Source: Roseivirga sp.
GTDB lineage: Bacteria > Bacteroidota > Bacteroidia > Cytophagales > Cyclobacteriaceae
Direction: 5' to 3'
Assembly (NCBI GenBank): GCA_018402485.1
Contig: JAGYIY010000001.1
Location: 1 to 64,000 of the forward strand
DNA length: 64,000 bases
In this document: positions 41,028-50,986 of the stretch, in pieces
Numbering within the stretch: position 1 is the stretch's first letter
Layout of the letters: each line of letters starts with the position of its first letter
The notes under the pieces: model-generated
Databases searched by the model: none
What the model was told of the DNA's origin: nothing
The model's input: the letters and a program-made list of their open reading frames with translations, nothing else
Made by a program: the position numbers and the translations under genes

Positions 41028-41897
41028 CTACTGAAAGAAACTCAAAGACACTCTAAATCTCTTGTCGACTGCTTTGAGGTGATTATAGGCCCTTTGATTT
41101 AACTTGATGATAATGTCATCGTTATTAGAAGTTGCTGGAATGGTACCGATTACACGCACGTAAACGGTGAGGTTATTCATAAGGTTTTTCACTTTAATCA
41201 CCGTACCGACCTTGGCTGTGCGGTGCAAGGCAAAAAACTTATTGGTGGGCTCCGATTCATCAATCACCTCGGCCAAGCCTTCGGTAGCAACCTCTTCAAA
41301 AGGTTTGTCTTCATACATGGGAGTGTCTTCTTCAGCTTCTCCCATCACCTCCTCTTGCATGGCACTATCCTGAGCATAAGGTTCTTGTGCAACAGGTGGT
41401 GTGTAATTGTCAGGTAAACTTTTGGTGTTGCTGAGGGCACTATCACTTTTCACTGCCTTTTGAATTTCAATGGCTAAACTTTGACCGAGGACCAAATTAT
41501 TAGAGCTCAACATGTTCCACTTTTTAATATCACTCACTTGTACATTGTACTTTCGACTGATGGCAAACAGTGTTTCACCTGCCTGTACTTTATGGCTTAG
41601 GGATTCGGTAACAAATGCTTGATTGGCCTGATCTGTGGAAGCCATTTCACCGCCAAAGGGTATTTTTAAAGTCTGGCCGATCTGCATCCCATTATCCAAT
41701 ACCGGATTTTCTTTTTTGATATCACTGATAGAAGTCTGATAACGTTGCGCCAATGAGAACAAAGTTTGTTTGGGCAGGACTTTGTGTAACACAAAAATTT
41801 GGTTTCCTACCTTTTCTACGCCCAGCGAATCTTGCTGCGCCTGAAGTCCTGTTGTGGCCAAACCAACAAATAAAACCAGATACACGAATCTTTTCAT
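41028..41897 (-). CDS. Exported LysM-domain protein with C-terminal RlpA-like domain
   Basis: 289 aa with a signal peptide (MKRFVYLVLFVGLATTGLQAQ). Two LysM domains lie at about 37-80 (VLPKQTLFSLAQRYQTSISDIKKENP) and 102-148 (VQAGETLFAISRKYNVQVSDIKKWN), then an acidic linker (about 165-215) and a C-terminal beta domain (FALHRTAKVGTVIKVKNLMNNLTVYVRVIG) like the double-psi barrel of RlpA, lacking its catalytic Asp context. It binds peptidoglycan in the periplasm. The start overlaps the upstream DUF4905 gene (ATGA). Confidence 0.85.
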   Translation of the reverse strand: MKRFVYLVLFVGLATTGLQAQQDSLGVEKVGNQIFVLHKVLPKQTLFSLAQRYQTSISDIKKENPVLDNGMQIGQTLKIPFGGEMASTDQANQAFVTESLSHKVQAGETLFAISRKYNVQVSDIKKWNMLSSNNLVLGQSLAIEIQKAVKSDSALSNTKSLPDNYTPPVAQEPYAQDSAMQEEVMGEAEEDTPMYEDKPFEEVATEGLAEVIDESEPTNKFFALHRTAKVGTVIKVKNLMNNLTVYVRVIGTIPATSNNDDIIIKLNQRAYNHLKAVDKRFRVSLSFFQ

Positions 41898-42694
41898 ATG
41901 TTCAATGGGTGTAGTTGTAATTCCCTCTTCCCTTTTACAAATATAAGTTCCTCTTCAGCGATTAAAAAAGTTCCTGCTGCTAAGCCTTTCAATTCTTTGT
42001 CTAATTCCTCTCGCAGCAACAATTTACCAGAGCTATCGAAGGCAAAAAACGCTAGTTTAATGTTTTTCTCCTGTATCGTATGGGCTGCAAGAAAAATATA
42101 ATCCTTGTATTCTAAGTAATCGCAGCTGCCTTTTATGCTTACTTGTGCAAAGGAAGACAAAAACGTTGCCAACGTATCGAAATGTTGGCTGCCCTCTTCA
42201 TAATGAATAGGGTAAAATACTTCTTTTAACTCCCTACTTTCTGTTTTTTCTTCTACCCATTCGCCGGCCTCAATGTCAAAAATCACAGGGGCATCCTTAT
42301 GGGAAGCACCCTCAATAATCAAATAATCTCCCTCGGCTGAAAGGATTTTACAGTCTTCTAACGACCAAGTGGTCTTTTGATTGTGCCAATCGAAGCCAAA
42401 AAACGAACGAGCGCCAATGTCTTGCGTATCTTCGAAAACCTGGAACACGACCACAGCACCATTCACATGAAAAATACTGAGCCACCAATCCTCTGAAAAA
42501 CTTAGATCGCGCCACAGAAATTTGCGCTCATCTTGCTTGAATAGGCTAAAACTTGTTTTTAAGTCTGTTTTATTACGAGAAGTGATCAATAAATGTCCAT
42601 TAAAAGCCTTCAGCTCCCAAATGTCGGAACTGAATTCAAATAAAAAATCGGGTGTGAGTAGCGCAGACAAATGCTTTCTTTGTATTTTAAACAA
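41894..42694 (-). CDS. DUF4905 family protein
   Basis: 266 aa without signal peptide or membrane segment. It has propeller-like repeated beta strands (WELKAFNGHLLITSRNKTDLKTSFSLF, KILSAEGDYLIIEGAS) typical of this Bacteroidota family. Uncharacterised, probably cytoplasmic. Coupled to the LysM gene by a four-base overlap. Confidence 0.72.
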   Translation of the reverse strand: MFKIQRKHLSALLTPDFLFEFSSDIWELKAFNGHLLITSRNKTDLKTSFSLFKQDERKFLWRDLSFSEDWWLSIFHVNGAVVVFQVFEDTQDIGARSFFGFDWHNQKTTWSLEDCKILSAEGDYLIIEGASHKDAPVIFDIEAGEWVEEKTESRELKEVFYPIHYEEGSQHFDTLATFLSSFAQVSIKGSCDYLEYKDYIFLAAHTIQEKNIKLAFFAFDSSGKLLLREELDKELKGLAAGTFLIAEEELIFVKGKRELQLHPLNI

Positions 42695-42724
42695 AATTAA
42701 AGGAAATAAGTAGGTATCAAAGCT

Positions 42725-44089
42725 ATGAGAGGAATTGTAAGAATTTTAATGGCACTGAGCTTTCTGCTCTTGTTGTTTACCGCCTGGGCTACACATCAAG
42801 CCGATACTGGAAAGACAAAAGTTTTTGTTTTAGAGATCCGCAACAACATCGATCCAAGGATGAGCCGATACGTAGATTTAGCACTCACCCAAGCCACCGA
42901 ACTCAATGCCGATATCATCATCTTAGATATGGATACCTATGGAGGTGCTGTCAACGATGCGAATGACATCCGCACCCAAATTTTGGCTTATGAAAAACCT
43001 GTTTGGGTATACATCAATAACGATGCTGCTTCGGCCGGCGCACTCATTTCCATTGCCTGCGACAGTATTTACATGGTTCCCGGTGCTAATATTGGGGCTG
43101 CCACAGTGGTAAATGGGGCTGATGGTTCACAAGCGCCAGATAAATATCAATCTTATTTTCGGTCCATCATGCGCTCTACTGCAGAAGAAACTGGAAGAGA
43201 CCCTGACATTGCAGAGGGCATGGTTGATGATAGGGTCGAAATTGAAGGAGTAACCGAAGCAGGCAAAGTCATTACTTTTACGACTTCAGAAGCCATTGCC
43301 AATGGTTTTTGCGAAAGAGAAGTAGCTAGCATTAGAGATGTACTAGAAAAAAACGAAGTCACCAATTACGAACTCATCAACTATGAGCTTTCATTTACAG
43401 AACAAATCATTGCCTTTTTTCTCAACCCTGTGATAAGCGGACTTCTTATTTTGGTCATTACCGGAGGAATATTCTTTGAATTGCAGACGCCCGGAGTGGG
43501 CTTCCCACTCGCGGCCGCAGGCTTGGCACTGATTTTATATACCACACCTTTTTACCTCAACGGCCTTGCCGAAAACTGGGAGATTGCCATGTTTTTTGTA
43601 GGCTTAGCCCTGATTGCCCTAGAGGTATTTGTTATCCCTGGCTTTGGTGTAGCCGGCATAGCTGGGATTGCCTGCACCTTCGGGGCACTTATTTTTTTCA
43701 TGGTAGCTAACGACAATTTTAACTTTGATAATGTACCGACCGGTAACCTTACCCGAGCCATTACCGTGGTGGCTGTTGGTGTTTTTGGTGCCATTATTTT
43801 ATTATTTGTACTGGGGTATCGATTGATGTCGTCTAACTTATTTTCAAAAGTGGCACTCATTGACACGCAGCGCAAAGAGGAAGGTTATACCTCCACGAAT
43901 TATACATCGGATATGGTTAAAAAAGAAGGCGTTGCCATTACCATTTTGAGACCGAGCGGACGTGTAGAAATAGAGGATGAAATTTATGATGCCTACACGA
44001 GGGGCGAATACATAGAAATAGGAGAAAAAATAGTTGTCACCTCCAATGAGGGCACATCTCTTCAAGTCAAAAAGAAAAAAAATGAATAA
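42725..44089 (+). CDS. NfeD family membrane serine protease
   Basis: 454 aa. After a signal/TM segment (residues 5-22) comes a ClpP-like protease domain: DMDTYGGAVNDANDIRTQIL, VWVYINNDAASAGALISIA (Ser in the SAG motif), and DKYQSYFRSIM with the catalytic Lys. Then four TM segments (about 225-375) and a C-terminal OB-fold NfeD domain (GVAITILRPSGRVEIEDEIYDAYTRGEYIEIGEKIVVT). Long NfeD forms act with stomatin partners in membrane quality control. The stop overlaps the next gene by 8 bp. Confidence 0.9.
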   Translation: MRGIVRILMALSFLLLLFTAWATHQADTGKTKVFVLEIRNNIDPRMSRYVDLALTQATELNADIIILDMDTYGGAVNDANDIRTQILAYEKPVWVYINNDAASAGALISIACDSIYMVPGANIGAATVVNGADGSQAPDKYQSYFRSIMRSTAEETGRDPDIAEGMVDDRVEIEGVTEAGKVITFTTSEAIANGFCEREVASIRDVLEKNEVTNYELINYELSFTEQIIAFFLNPVISGLLILVITGGIFFELQTPGVGFPLAAAGLALILYTTPFYLNGLAENWEIAMFFVGLALIALEVFVIPGFGVAGIAGIACTFGALIFFMVANDNFNFDNVPTGNLTRAITVVAVGVFGAIILLFVLGYRLMSSNLFSKVALIDTQRKEEGYTSTNYTSDMVKKEGVAITILRPSGRVEIEDEIYDAYTRGEYIEIGEKIVVTSNEGTSLQVKKKKNE

Positions 44090-45332
44090 TACAGAAGATA
44101 TATCCCCCGAAAGCTTCGCCATTTCCGGTGGACATCGGCCCTCTGATGCCCTAAACAGTATCAAACCGCCTATTTACCAAACCTCCACTTTTCAATTCAA
44201 CACAGCTGAGGAAGGAAAAGCCTTTTTTGAGCAAGCAGCAGGCCAAGGTAGCTTGGAAGAAAGAAACAACAGCCTGATTTATACCCGATTGAACCATCCC
44301 AACGCCATTACGGCTGAAAAGCGTTTGGCACGCTTAGATGGGGCGGAAGATGCCGCTTTTTTCAGCAGTGGTATGGCTGCCATTTCTAATACCATTCTCA
44401 CCTTTTGCCATGCCGGTGACTTGTTATTGTTATCTTCTCCTTTATATGGAGGAACCGATGCCTTTATTAAAAAGCACTTGGTAGATTATGATGTGCAATG
44501 GCTTGAGTTTGAACCGGGTGCAAACGCCGAAGAAATCAATCTCCTTGTGGCCAACCACCCACGAAAGGATCAATTAAAAATGATTTATTTGGAGACGCCT
44601 GCTAACCCCACGTTGTCGTTGACGGACATTTCTATGTTAGACCAGCTCCGAAAAGAATGGCAGCGTAAAGGTGAAGAAATCATCATTGCCGTAGACAATA
44701 CCTACATGGGGCCTATTTTCCAAAAACCTTTGTCCCATGGCGCAGACATTAACCTATATTCTGCTACCAAGTACTTGGGAGGTCATAGTGATTTAATTGC
44801 CGGGGCAGCCTCCGGAAGAGAACAACATATCAAGCTCATCAAATCAAAAAGAACTCTTTTAGGCAGTTTAATTTCCCCTTTTACAGCTTGGCTGCTATCA
44901 CGGAGTATGGAAACAGTGAATTTAAGAATGGAAAAGCAAGCTGAAACGGCTTCTATATTGGCTAAACATTTTAAAAAACATCCCAAAATAAGTTGCTTTT
45001 ACCACTTAGATTTACTCCCGGAGCAACACAAGGATCAGGCCCTTTTTAAAAAACAATATACCTCAGGGGGTGCCATGATGGCCTTTGAAGTAAAGGGTGG
45101 AGAAGCTGAGGCTTTCCGCTTTTTAAACGCTTTAAGAATAGCACACTTGGCCATTTCTTTAGGTAGTACAGAAACACTAGCCTCCCATCCTTACACCATG
45201 AGTAGTTCGAATATGGCTGAAGAAGATCGGTTGAAAAATAGCATTACACCTGCCTTGATTCGTGTTTCTGTAGGTTTAGAAAATGTAAAGGACCTGATCA
45301 AGGATTTTGAACAAGCCCTAGCCCAAGTTTGA
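44082..45332 (+). CDS. Cys/Met metabolism PLP enzyme, methionine gamma-lyase-like
   Basis: 416 aa from the ATG at 44082, which overlaps the NfeD stop by 8 bp; a longer frame within NfeD is not credible. Motifs: TSTFQFNTAEEG, YTRLNHPNAITAEKRLARLDGAE, AAFFSSGMAAIS, IYLETPANPTL and the PLP lysine in LYSATKYLGGHSD. The family cleaves or transfers sulfur amino acid side chains; the C-terminus (SLGSTETLASHPYTMSSSNM) fits methionine gamma-lyase or cystathionine gamma-lyase, exact reaction unsure. The stop overlaps the globin start by one base. Confidence 0.85.
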   Translation: MNNTEDISPESFAISGGHRPSDALNSIKPPIYQTSTFQFNTAEEGKAFFEQAAGQGSLEERNNSLIYTRLNHPNAITAEKRLARLDGAEDAAFFSSGMAAISNTILTFCHAGDLLLLSSPLYGGTDAFIKKHLVDYDVQWLEFEPGANAEEINLLVANHPRKDQLKMIYLETPANPTLSLTDISMLDQLRKEWQRKGEEIIIAVDNTYMGPIFQKPLSHGADINLYSATKYLGGHSDLIAGAASGREQHIKLIKSKRTLLGSLISPFTAWLLSRSMETVNLRMEKQAETASILAKHFKKHPKISCFYHLDLLPEQHKDQALFKKQYTSGGAMMAFEVKGGEAEAFRFLNALRIAHLAISLGSTETLASHPYTMSSSNMAEEDRLKNSITPALIRVSVGLENVKDLIKDFEQALAQV

Positions 45333-45709
45333 TGTCAGAAAGGGTATCTTCTTTATACGAACGCATAGGTGAAACAGCCATTTTACAGTTGGTAGATCAT
45401 TTTTATAGAGGTATTGCCGAAGATGAACTATTGAGAAAAATGTACCCCGAGGATTTAGAACCTGCCAAAAATCGACTGAAGTTATTTCTTATTCAAGTAT
45501 TAGGAGGACCGCGCACCTACACGGATAAACGTGGGCACCCTATGCTACGCAGAAGGCACTTTCAATGGAAGATTGGCGAAAAGGAAGCTACCCATTGGTT
45601 ACGGCACATGCACAAGGCTTTGCAGCAATCGGAAATGGCAGACAAAGAAAAAGATGATTTTTGGCAATACATTTATCCATCTGCTTTACATATGATTAAC
45701 AAGACTTAA
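45332..45709 (+). CDS. Group II truncated hemoglobin
   Basis: 125 aa. It has the truncated globin pattern SLYERIGETAILQLVDHFYRGIAEDELLRKMYPE, GGPRTYTDKRGHPMLRRRHFQW with proximal His at about residue 76, and KEATHWLRHMHKAL. Such proteins bind O2 or NO with haem and may protect against nitrosative stress. Translation is coupled to the upstream gene by a one-base overlap. Confidence 0.92.
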   Translation: MSERVSSLYERIGETAILQLVDHFYRGIAEDELLRKMYPEDLEPAKNRLKLFLIQVLGGPRTYTDKRGHPMLRRRHFQWKIGEKEATHWLRHMHKALQQSEMADKEKDDFWQYIYPSALHMINKT

Positions 45710-45760
45710 TCCATAAACACCTCACATAATACATACTATTCTTCTATATTCGCTTTTAGC

Positions 45761-46498
45761 ATGAAAAACTTACTCATCCGCATTTATTCTATCTATGCCT
45801 ATGCCATTTTTCTAATGCTATTTTTGCTGCTGATGCCTTTTTTTCTTTTGGTTATTTTCGTAAAACCCTTAGAAAAATGTGCCGGCTTTTTCAATCATAT
45901 TTGGGCTAGACTCTTCTTTTTTCTCATGTTCTTGAACCGAACAAAAGTGAAATACCATTCAAAAATTGATCCCAAAGGCCGCTATATTTTTTGTGCTAAT
46001 CACACCTCCTATTTAGACATCCCTACCGTTGGACTCATCAGACATAATTATAAATTTATTGGTAAGTCTTCGTTAAAGAAAAAACCAATTTGGGGTTTTA
46101 TGTACAGCAGGCTTCATATTTTGGTTAACCGTGAAAATATGCGAAGCAGGTATCAGAGCTGGATAGAAGCGGCCGAGGCAATTTCTAAAGGCTTTAGCAT
46201 CGTATTTTTTCCCGAAGGAGGAATCTATACCAAAAACCCTCCACAAATGACGGCGTTTAAAGAGGGTAGTTTTCGAATAGCTGTGAATGAACAAATTCCA
46301 ATCGTTCCCATCGCAATTCCTTTCAATCATTTAATTATGCCTGATAACAGTCCATTGACCATGCATCCCGGCTTAATTAGAATGGATGTCTTGGAGCCCA
46401 TTTGGCCTAAAGGAACTGATGATGAATCCATCAAAAAATTAAAAGCAGAAACTAAATTAGCCATTGAAGAAGCCCTTGCACACTATGAAAATAGATAA
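45761..46498 (+). CDS. plsC: 1-acyl-sn-glycerol-3-phosphate acyltransferase
   Basis: 245 aa. A long N-terminal hydrophobic region (about 8-55), then the acyltransferase motif CANHTSYLDIP (HX4D), the FFPEGGIYT motif and VPIAIPF. It makes phosphatidic acid at the inner membrane. It overlaps gatC by 14 bp. Confidence 0.92.
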   Translation: MKNLLIRIYSIYAYAIFLMLFLLLMPFFLLVIFVKPLEKCAGFFNHIWARLFFFLMFLNRTKVKYHSKIDPKGRYIFCANHTSYLDIPTVGLIRHNYKFIGKSSLKKKPIWGFMYSRLHILVNRENMRSRYQSWIEAAEAISKGFSIVFFPEGGIYTKNPPQMTAFKEGSFRIAVNEQIPIVPIAIPFNHLIMPDNSPLTMHPGLIRMDVLEPIWPKGTDDESIKKLKAETKLAIEEALAHYENR

Positions 46499-46781
46499 AA
46501 ACAAACTGCAATCCTTGGCCCATTTGGCGCGGTTAAAAATCAAACCCGAGGAAGAGGAAAGCCTACTGCATGATATGTCAGAAATTCTACGCTGGGTCGA
46601 TCACCTTCAATCGGTAGATACAAATGGTGTAGAGCCTCTGCGACACATGACCTTAGAAAAAAACGTGATGCGAGAAGACAAAACCGAAGGGAATTCTACA
46701 CAAGTACAAACGCTTAAAAATGCTCCTGAAACCTACAAAAAGTATTTAAAGGTTCCAGAGGTATTGAAAACCAGCCCATGA
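46485..46781 (+). CDS. gatC: Asp/Glu-tRNA amidotransferase subunit C
   Basis: 98 aa from the ATG at 46485 (MKIDKNKLQSLAHLARLKI); the family size is about 95. HLARLKIKPEEEESLLHDMSEILRWVDHLQSVDTNGVEPLRHM and the C-terminal YLKVPEVLKTSP are diagnostic. Subunit C stabilises GatA in the enzyme that forms Gln-tRNA or Asn-tRNA. GatA and GatB are not in this window. Confidence 0.94.
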   Translation: MKIDKNKLQSLAHLARLKIKPEEEESLLHDMSEILRWVDHLQSVDTNGVEPLRHMTLEKNVMREDKTEGNSTQVQTLKNAPETYKKYLKVPEVLKTSP

Positions 46782-46797
46782 TTAAACCTGCTCTATT

Positions 46798-49362
46798 TTG
46801 AATCGGAGAATTTATCAGATCGTTTCAGCTTTTGTCTGGATAGCAGGCGCCTGTGCCTTACTTTTCTTCGCTGCCTCCTTGTATTATGGCACAGACCTTA
46901 CCTTACCTTGGCAGGTTTCCTATGCCTTCAAAACACGACCTTTATTACTCCATTACTTTGATATCAATGGGCAAACTTCTGGGTTGGTGGTTGACCAGTT
47001 ATTAAGCTGGCAACAGTTCACCACGGCTTCCTTTCAATTTTTAGCATGGCCGGAGTACGTATTAATGGCCACTGCCCTTTTTCTTTTGATTTGCTCCATG
47101 GTAGCCATTACGTATGTCGATCGTTTTGCCTACTATGTACTTACTGCCATTTTTATTTTTATTTTTATTCAACTTCGGCTGGAAGAACTGGGCGCAGCGG
47201 CACCCTACTTTACCTTCGGCGTGATTGGTGGATTCATGCTCATCACTTATGGTTTTCAAGCTTATGGCCAAAAGATTTCTTTATGGATACGAATGGCTTG
47301 TTCCATCGGCTTTTTTACTGCTTTTGGCCTATTGGTTAGGCTACTTCCCGACATGCACCTACCAGAAATGGTGAGCTTGGGATTTGGGATGATTGCCTTA
47401 GTGGCTTTAGGAAGTTTATTTATACTCTACATTGCAGGTGATACGATTTTTCTGCTTTTTAAAATCACTACACAAGGTACCGGAAAAGGCAAAGAAGCTC
47501 TACTTCATTTTACTTTGATCGGTCTTTGCTACGTCACTGCCATCGCACTTATTTTTCTGCAAAAGAATCAAGTCATCGATTTTCCGCTTTTCCTTTTCGA
47601 ACCTGAGACACTCTTTCTGTTGTCATGCTATGCCGGATATTTGGCCTTCGATCAAAAAATTTCAACAAGAATAGCAGGAGGTGAATGGTTGCTTTTTAAA
47701 AAATGGGTTTACATCCTTGTTTCAGCATTGCCTCTGGTCTTAATGGCCTACGCGCGCATAACAGCCAACGATTCGCTGTTGAGTGCAATGGAATGGGTTA
47801 TCATATTGGCACACTTAGCTTTTGCCTCGGCCTTCTTCGTTTACGCTTTGATTAATTTTATCCCAGCTCTTTTGTCTAATCTTGAGGTTTGGCCCATTTT
47901 TTATTCCGGGCCAAGAACTCCCATGTTAACCGTTCGACTGATGGCTTTTGCCCTTTTTCTAGGGGGAATATTTTATTTGGAATACAAGCCCTACTACCAG
48001 TTAAAAGCAGGTCAATTCGCACTTTTGGCGACCGTGGCAGAGCAAATTGGAAAACCGGTTTTAGCAGAACAATACCATCGACAGAGTATTTTTTACGATT
48101 TCTACACCTTCAAATCTAATTTTGCATTGGCTCTTTCTGCCAATAATGACCGTGAAATCCGTGAAGTCCCCACCCGTTTGAATGCCATTTTGAGTAAGAA
48201 AAACGCACCAAAAGCACGAATTGCTCTTGCCAATCACTACGACGAACGTGCTGAGATTTATCAAACCCTCAAAACCTTAATGGATAGCCGAGAGTCGGCC
48301 ACCGATGCCATGGTTCAAAACAATTTAGGTCTGGCGCATTACGCATATCAAAACTATGATTCAGCCCTACGTTACTTTCAACTGGCCTTAGGCGAAGGTA
48401 CTTTTGTGAGCGAAGGAAATAGGGCAGCACTGAACTATGATGTGGCGGCTCAATTGAACTTCGACACCACTTTCAACTATGAGCATGCACAAAACGCACA
48501 TGTAAAACTGAATACAACTGCTCTGAAAAATGGCAAGCAACAGGCCTTAACCTTCGACCTAAAGCTACAACCAGACACGCTACTGGACAGAAAAGAGTTA
48601 TTCTACATGTACAACAGTGCCCTTAGTCGCCAACTTTCTAATGGAGAAGTGCTATTGAACGCGATAGACTACTATTTGAGTCACCCTCAAAATGATCCCT
48701 ACCGGAATTTCTTACTGACTGCCAAAACTTTTGCTTTGTATCATCAGGGTGAAATCAACAGGGCATTTCTGAGCTTAGAGCGGGTAATTGCTAGCAACGA
48801 ACGAGCGGGTTTCCCCTATTACACAAAAGCCATCTGGTCATACCATCAGGGGCAAGCAGAAATGACTGTGGAAGCCATCAGCGAAGCCCGAAAAAGAAAT
48901 TACAATGAACCTCAGCTCCAAAATTTCATTGAGCTTTTGCGTGTAAGAGAGGAGCAGATTCCTCAACCTGACATTTCTTCAGAATGGCGAAATCTGCAAC
49001 AACAATCCTCAACATTATCAAATCAAGCTTTTCAGGAAGGAACGCTGCAACTGGCTCAGAAAAATGCATTTGACGTATCGACTACGCTGGATATTTGGGA
49101 AGCTTTACATAAAATGGACATTGCACCTGAAAAAATGTATGAGCTGTTCCTCAATACCACCAAGGTAAAGCCTCAAGAGCCTGCCTATTGGGAGGCTTAT
49201 ATTTTACAATGTGCTAAAATGCGTTTGACCCGTTTTGGCGAAACCGCTTTGAAAACATACCGAACCTTGGTCAGCTGGAAGGATTATAAGATGCTTGAAA
49301 GTTCATTTGAGCAAATACTTAAAGAAGAGCGAAATAAATTTTTACAACCCCTTAAACAATAG
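46798..49362 (+). CDS. Large membrane protein with C-terminal TPR-like repeats (854 aa)
   Basis: The N-terminal half has about 11-12 hydrophobic segments, the C-terminal ~450 residues are soluble and helical with TPR-like repeats (NNLGLAHYAYQNYDSALRYFQLALGEG; TKAIWSYHQGQAEMTVEAISEARKRN). No enzyme motif is seen. The start is a TTG at 46798: an in-frame stop lies 15 bp upstream and no ATG is available. Known relatives are uncharacterised Bacteroidota membrane proteins. It follows gatC by 16 bp. Confidence 0.78.
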   Translation: MNRRIYQIVSAFVWIAGACALLFFAASLYYGTDLTLPWQVSYAFKTRPLLLHYFDINGQTSGLVVDQLLSWQQFTTASFQFLAWPEYVLMATALFLLICSMVAITYVDRFAYYVLTAIFIFIFIQLRLEELGAAAPYFTFGVIGGFMLITYGFQAYGQKISLWIRMACSIGFFTAFGLLVRLLPDMHLPEMVSLGFGMIALVALGSLFILYIAGDTIFLLFKITTQGTGKGKEALLHFTLIGLCYVTAIALIFLQKNQVIDFPLFLFEPETLFLLSCYAGYLAFDQKISTRIAGGEWLLFKKWVYILVSALPLVLMAYARITANDSLLSAMEWVIILAHLAFASAFFVYALINFIPALLSNLEVWPIFYSGPRTPMLTVRLMAFALFLGGIFYLEYKPYYQLKAGQFALLATVAEQIGKPVLAEQYHRQSIFYDFYTFKSNFALALSANNDREIREVPTRLNAILSKKNAPKARIALANHYDERAEIYQTLKTLMDSRESATDAMVQNNLGLAHYAYQNYDSALRYFQLALGEGTFVSEGNRAALNYDVAAQLNFDTTFNYEHAQNAHVKLNTTALKNGKQQALTFDLKLQPDTLLDRKELFYMYNSALSRQLSNGEVLLNAIDYYLSHPQNDPYRNFLLTAKTFALYHQGEINRAFLSLERVIASNERAGFPYYTKAIWSYHQGQAEMTVEAISEARKRNYNEPQLQNFIELLRVREEQIPQPDISSEWRNLQQQSSTLSNQAFQEGTLQLAQKNAFDVSTTLDIWEALHKMDIAPEKMYELFLNTTKVKPQEPAYWEAYILQCAKMRLTRFGETALKTYRTLVSWKDYKMLESSFEQILKEERNKFLQPLKQ

Positions 49363-49518
49363 TAGCAGCAATACGGCTGAATAACCTATAATCCAATGGG
49401 ATTTCCGTTTACGTAAAGTTTTATAAATAGCATAACTGCTTTCGCTTTTTTTGTGTTGAAAGAATGAGACATCAAAATCTTGATTAAACTTTTTACCTAA
49501 TAATTACGTCCTACCATC

Positions 49519-50253
49519 ATGAGTAACACAGTTATTAAAACCAGCGATATTTCTAAAACTTATGTAATGGGCAGCGAGACCATTCAGGCCTTGAAGTCCA
49601 TTACCATCTCCATTGAGCAAGGTGAATATGTCTCTTTTATGGGACCTTCCGGTTCGGGGAAATCTACATTGATGAATATGATTGGTTGTTTAGATACACC
49701 CTCCGGAGGACAGTACATATTAAACGGTCATGATGTAAGTGATATGACGGAAAATGAACTAGCAGATATACGCAACAAAGAAATTGGATTTGTTTTCCAG
49801 ACTTTCAACCTATTGCCCCGTGCTAGTTCTATGGAAAATGTTGCTTTGCCCTTAATTTATGCGGGTTACAGTAAATCTGAAAGAGAAGAAAGAGCTTTAA
49901 AAGCTTTAGAAAATGTAGGTTTGAAGGATCGAGCTTATCACAAACCTAATGAACTTTCTGGTGGACAAAGGCAGCGCGTCGCAATCGCCAGAGCTTTGGT
50001 GAATGATCCGTCGATTATTTTAGCCGATGAACCTACAGGTAACTTAGATTCTAAAACTTCTTATGACATCATGGATCTTTTTGCTCAGCTGCATGATAAA
50101 GGCAATACCATCATTATGGTAACACACGAAGATGACATTGCGCAATATTCACACAGAATTCTACGATTAAGGGATGGCTTGGTTGAAAAAGACGAGGTGA
50201 ATCACAATCCTACCAAAGTCGATCGAAAGCAAATAGTTGTTACAGAGGATTAA
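49519..50253 (+). CDS. ABC transporter ATP-binding protein (LolD/MacB type)
   Basis: 244 aa. Walker [10 protein letters not shown] (42-50), Q-loop [10 protein letters not shown], signature [15 protein letters not shown] (145-159) and Walker [13 protein letters not shown] (about 165-176). The [21 protein letters not shown] segment is typical of MacB/LolD ATPases. No permease is adjacent, so partners lie elsewhere. The stop overlaps the PduO-type gene's start by one base. Confidence 0.93.
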   Translation: MSNTVIKTSDISKTYVMGSETIQALKSITISIEQGEYVSFMGPSGSGKSTLMNMIGCLDTPSGGQYILNGHDVSDMTENELADIRNKEIGFVFQTFNLLPRASSMENVALPLIYAGYSKSEREERALKALENVGLKDRAYHKPNELSGGQRQRVAIARALVNDPSIILADEPTGNLDSKTSYDIMDLFAQLHDKGNTIIMVTHEDDIAQYSHRILRLRDGLVEKDEVNHNPTKVDRKQIVVTED

Positions 50254-50801
50254 TGCATAAAATTTATACCAAAACCGGAGATCAAGGGGAAACGTCACTT
50301 TTGGGGGGTGCGCGAGTGTCCAAAGCACATATCCGAATAGAAGCTTATGGAACGGTAGATGAATTGAACAGCCATATCGGCCTACTTCGAGATCAGCCTG
50401 TGAATGAGCTTCGTAAGGATTTCTTGAAAAATATTCAAGATGTACTGTTTACCCTTGGTGCTGAATTGGCCAGTGAGCCAGGGAAAGATAAAATCATGAA
50501 GCCTGATTTATCGATCGCGGACATTACGCATCTAGAAGAGGCCATGGACTCTATGGAAGATTTGCTTCCTGAACTTAAAAGTTTCATTCTTCCCGGTGGT
50601 CATCCATCCGTATCTGTCGCCCACATTGCTCGCTGTGTGTGCAGAAGAACAGAAAGAATTTGCATTCTACTTCATGAAAAAGAGCCCATACACGAACTCA
50701 TTATCCCCTTTCTTAATCGACTTTCTGATTACCTCTTTGTTTTAGGTAGAAAAATGGGGAGTGAACTCGAAGCTGAGGAAGTAAAATGGATGCCAAGGTA
50801 A
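50253..50801 (+). CDS. Cob(I)yrinic acid a,c-diamide adenosyltransferase (PduO type)
   Basis: 182 aa. KIYTKTGDQGETSLLGGARVSKAHIRIEAYGTVDELNSHIGLLRDQ is the ATP-binding N-terminus and ILPGGHPSVSVAHIARCVCRRTER the conserved C-terminal helix. It transfers adenosyl from ATP to cobalamin to make coenzyme B12. Overlaps the ABC gene by one base. Confidence 0.93.
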   Translation: MHKIYTKTGDQGETSLLGGARVSKAHIRIEAYGTVDELNSHIGLLRDQPVNELRKDFLKNIQDVLFTLGAELASEPGKDKIMKPDLSIADITHLEEAMDSMEDLLPELKSFILPGGHPSVSVAHIARCVCRRTERICILLHEKEPIHELIIPFLNRLSDYLFVLGRKMGSELEAEEVKWMPR

Positions 50802-50950
50802 AAATATTAAATTTTGCCTAACCCTCTATGTGCCATAATTAATTTTGTATCAATAAATTTATTAAACTAATATTCTGTTTAATAGGTTTTTATCTTTATA
50901 ATTAAAATATTATTCGGCATCTCCCCTTTTTAAGGACATTGTAAATTCCG

Positions 50951-50958
50951 TACCTTTG
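50951..50958 (+). promoter_or_regulatory. Possible -7 box of ilvE
   Basis: TACCTTTG matches TAnnTTTG, 28 bp before the ilvE start codon; a T-rich stretch about 20 bp upstream could serve as the -33 box. Confidence 0.4.
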
Positions 50959-50986
50959 CCCGATAAAACCCCAACTGAAGGATCTC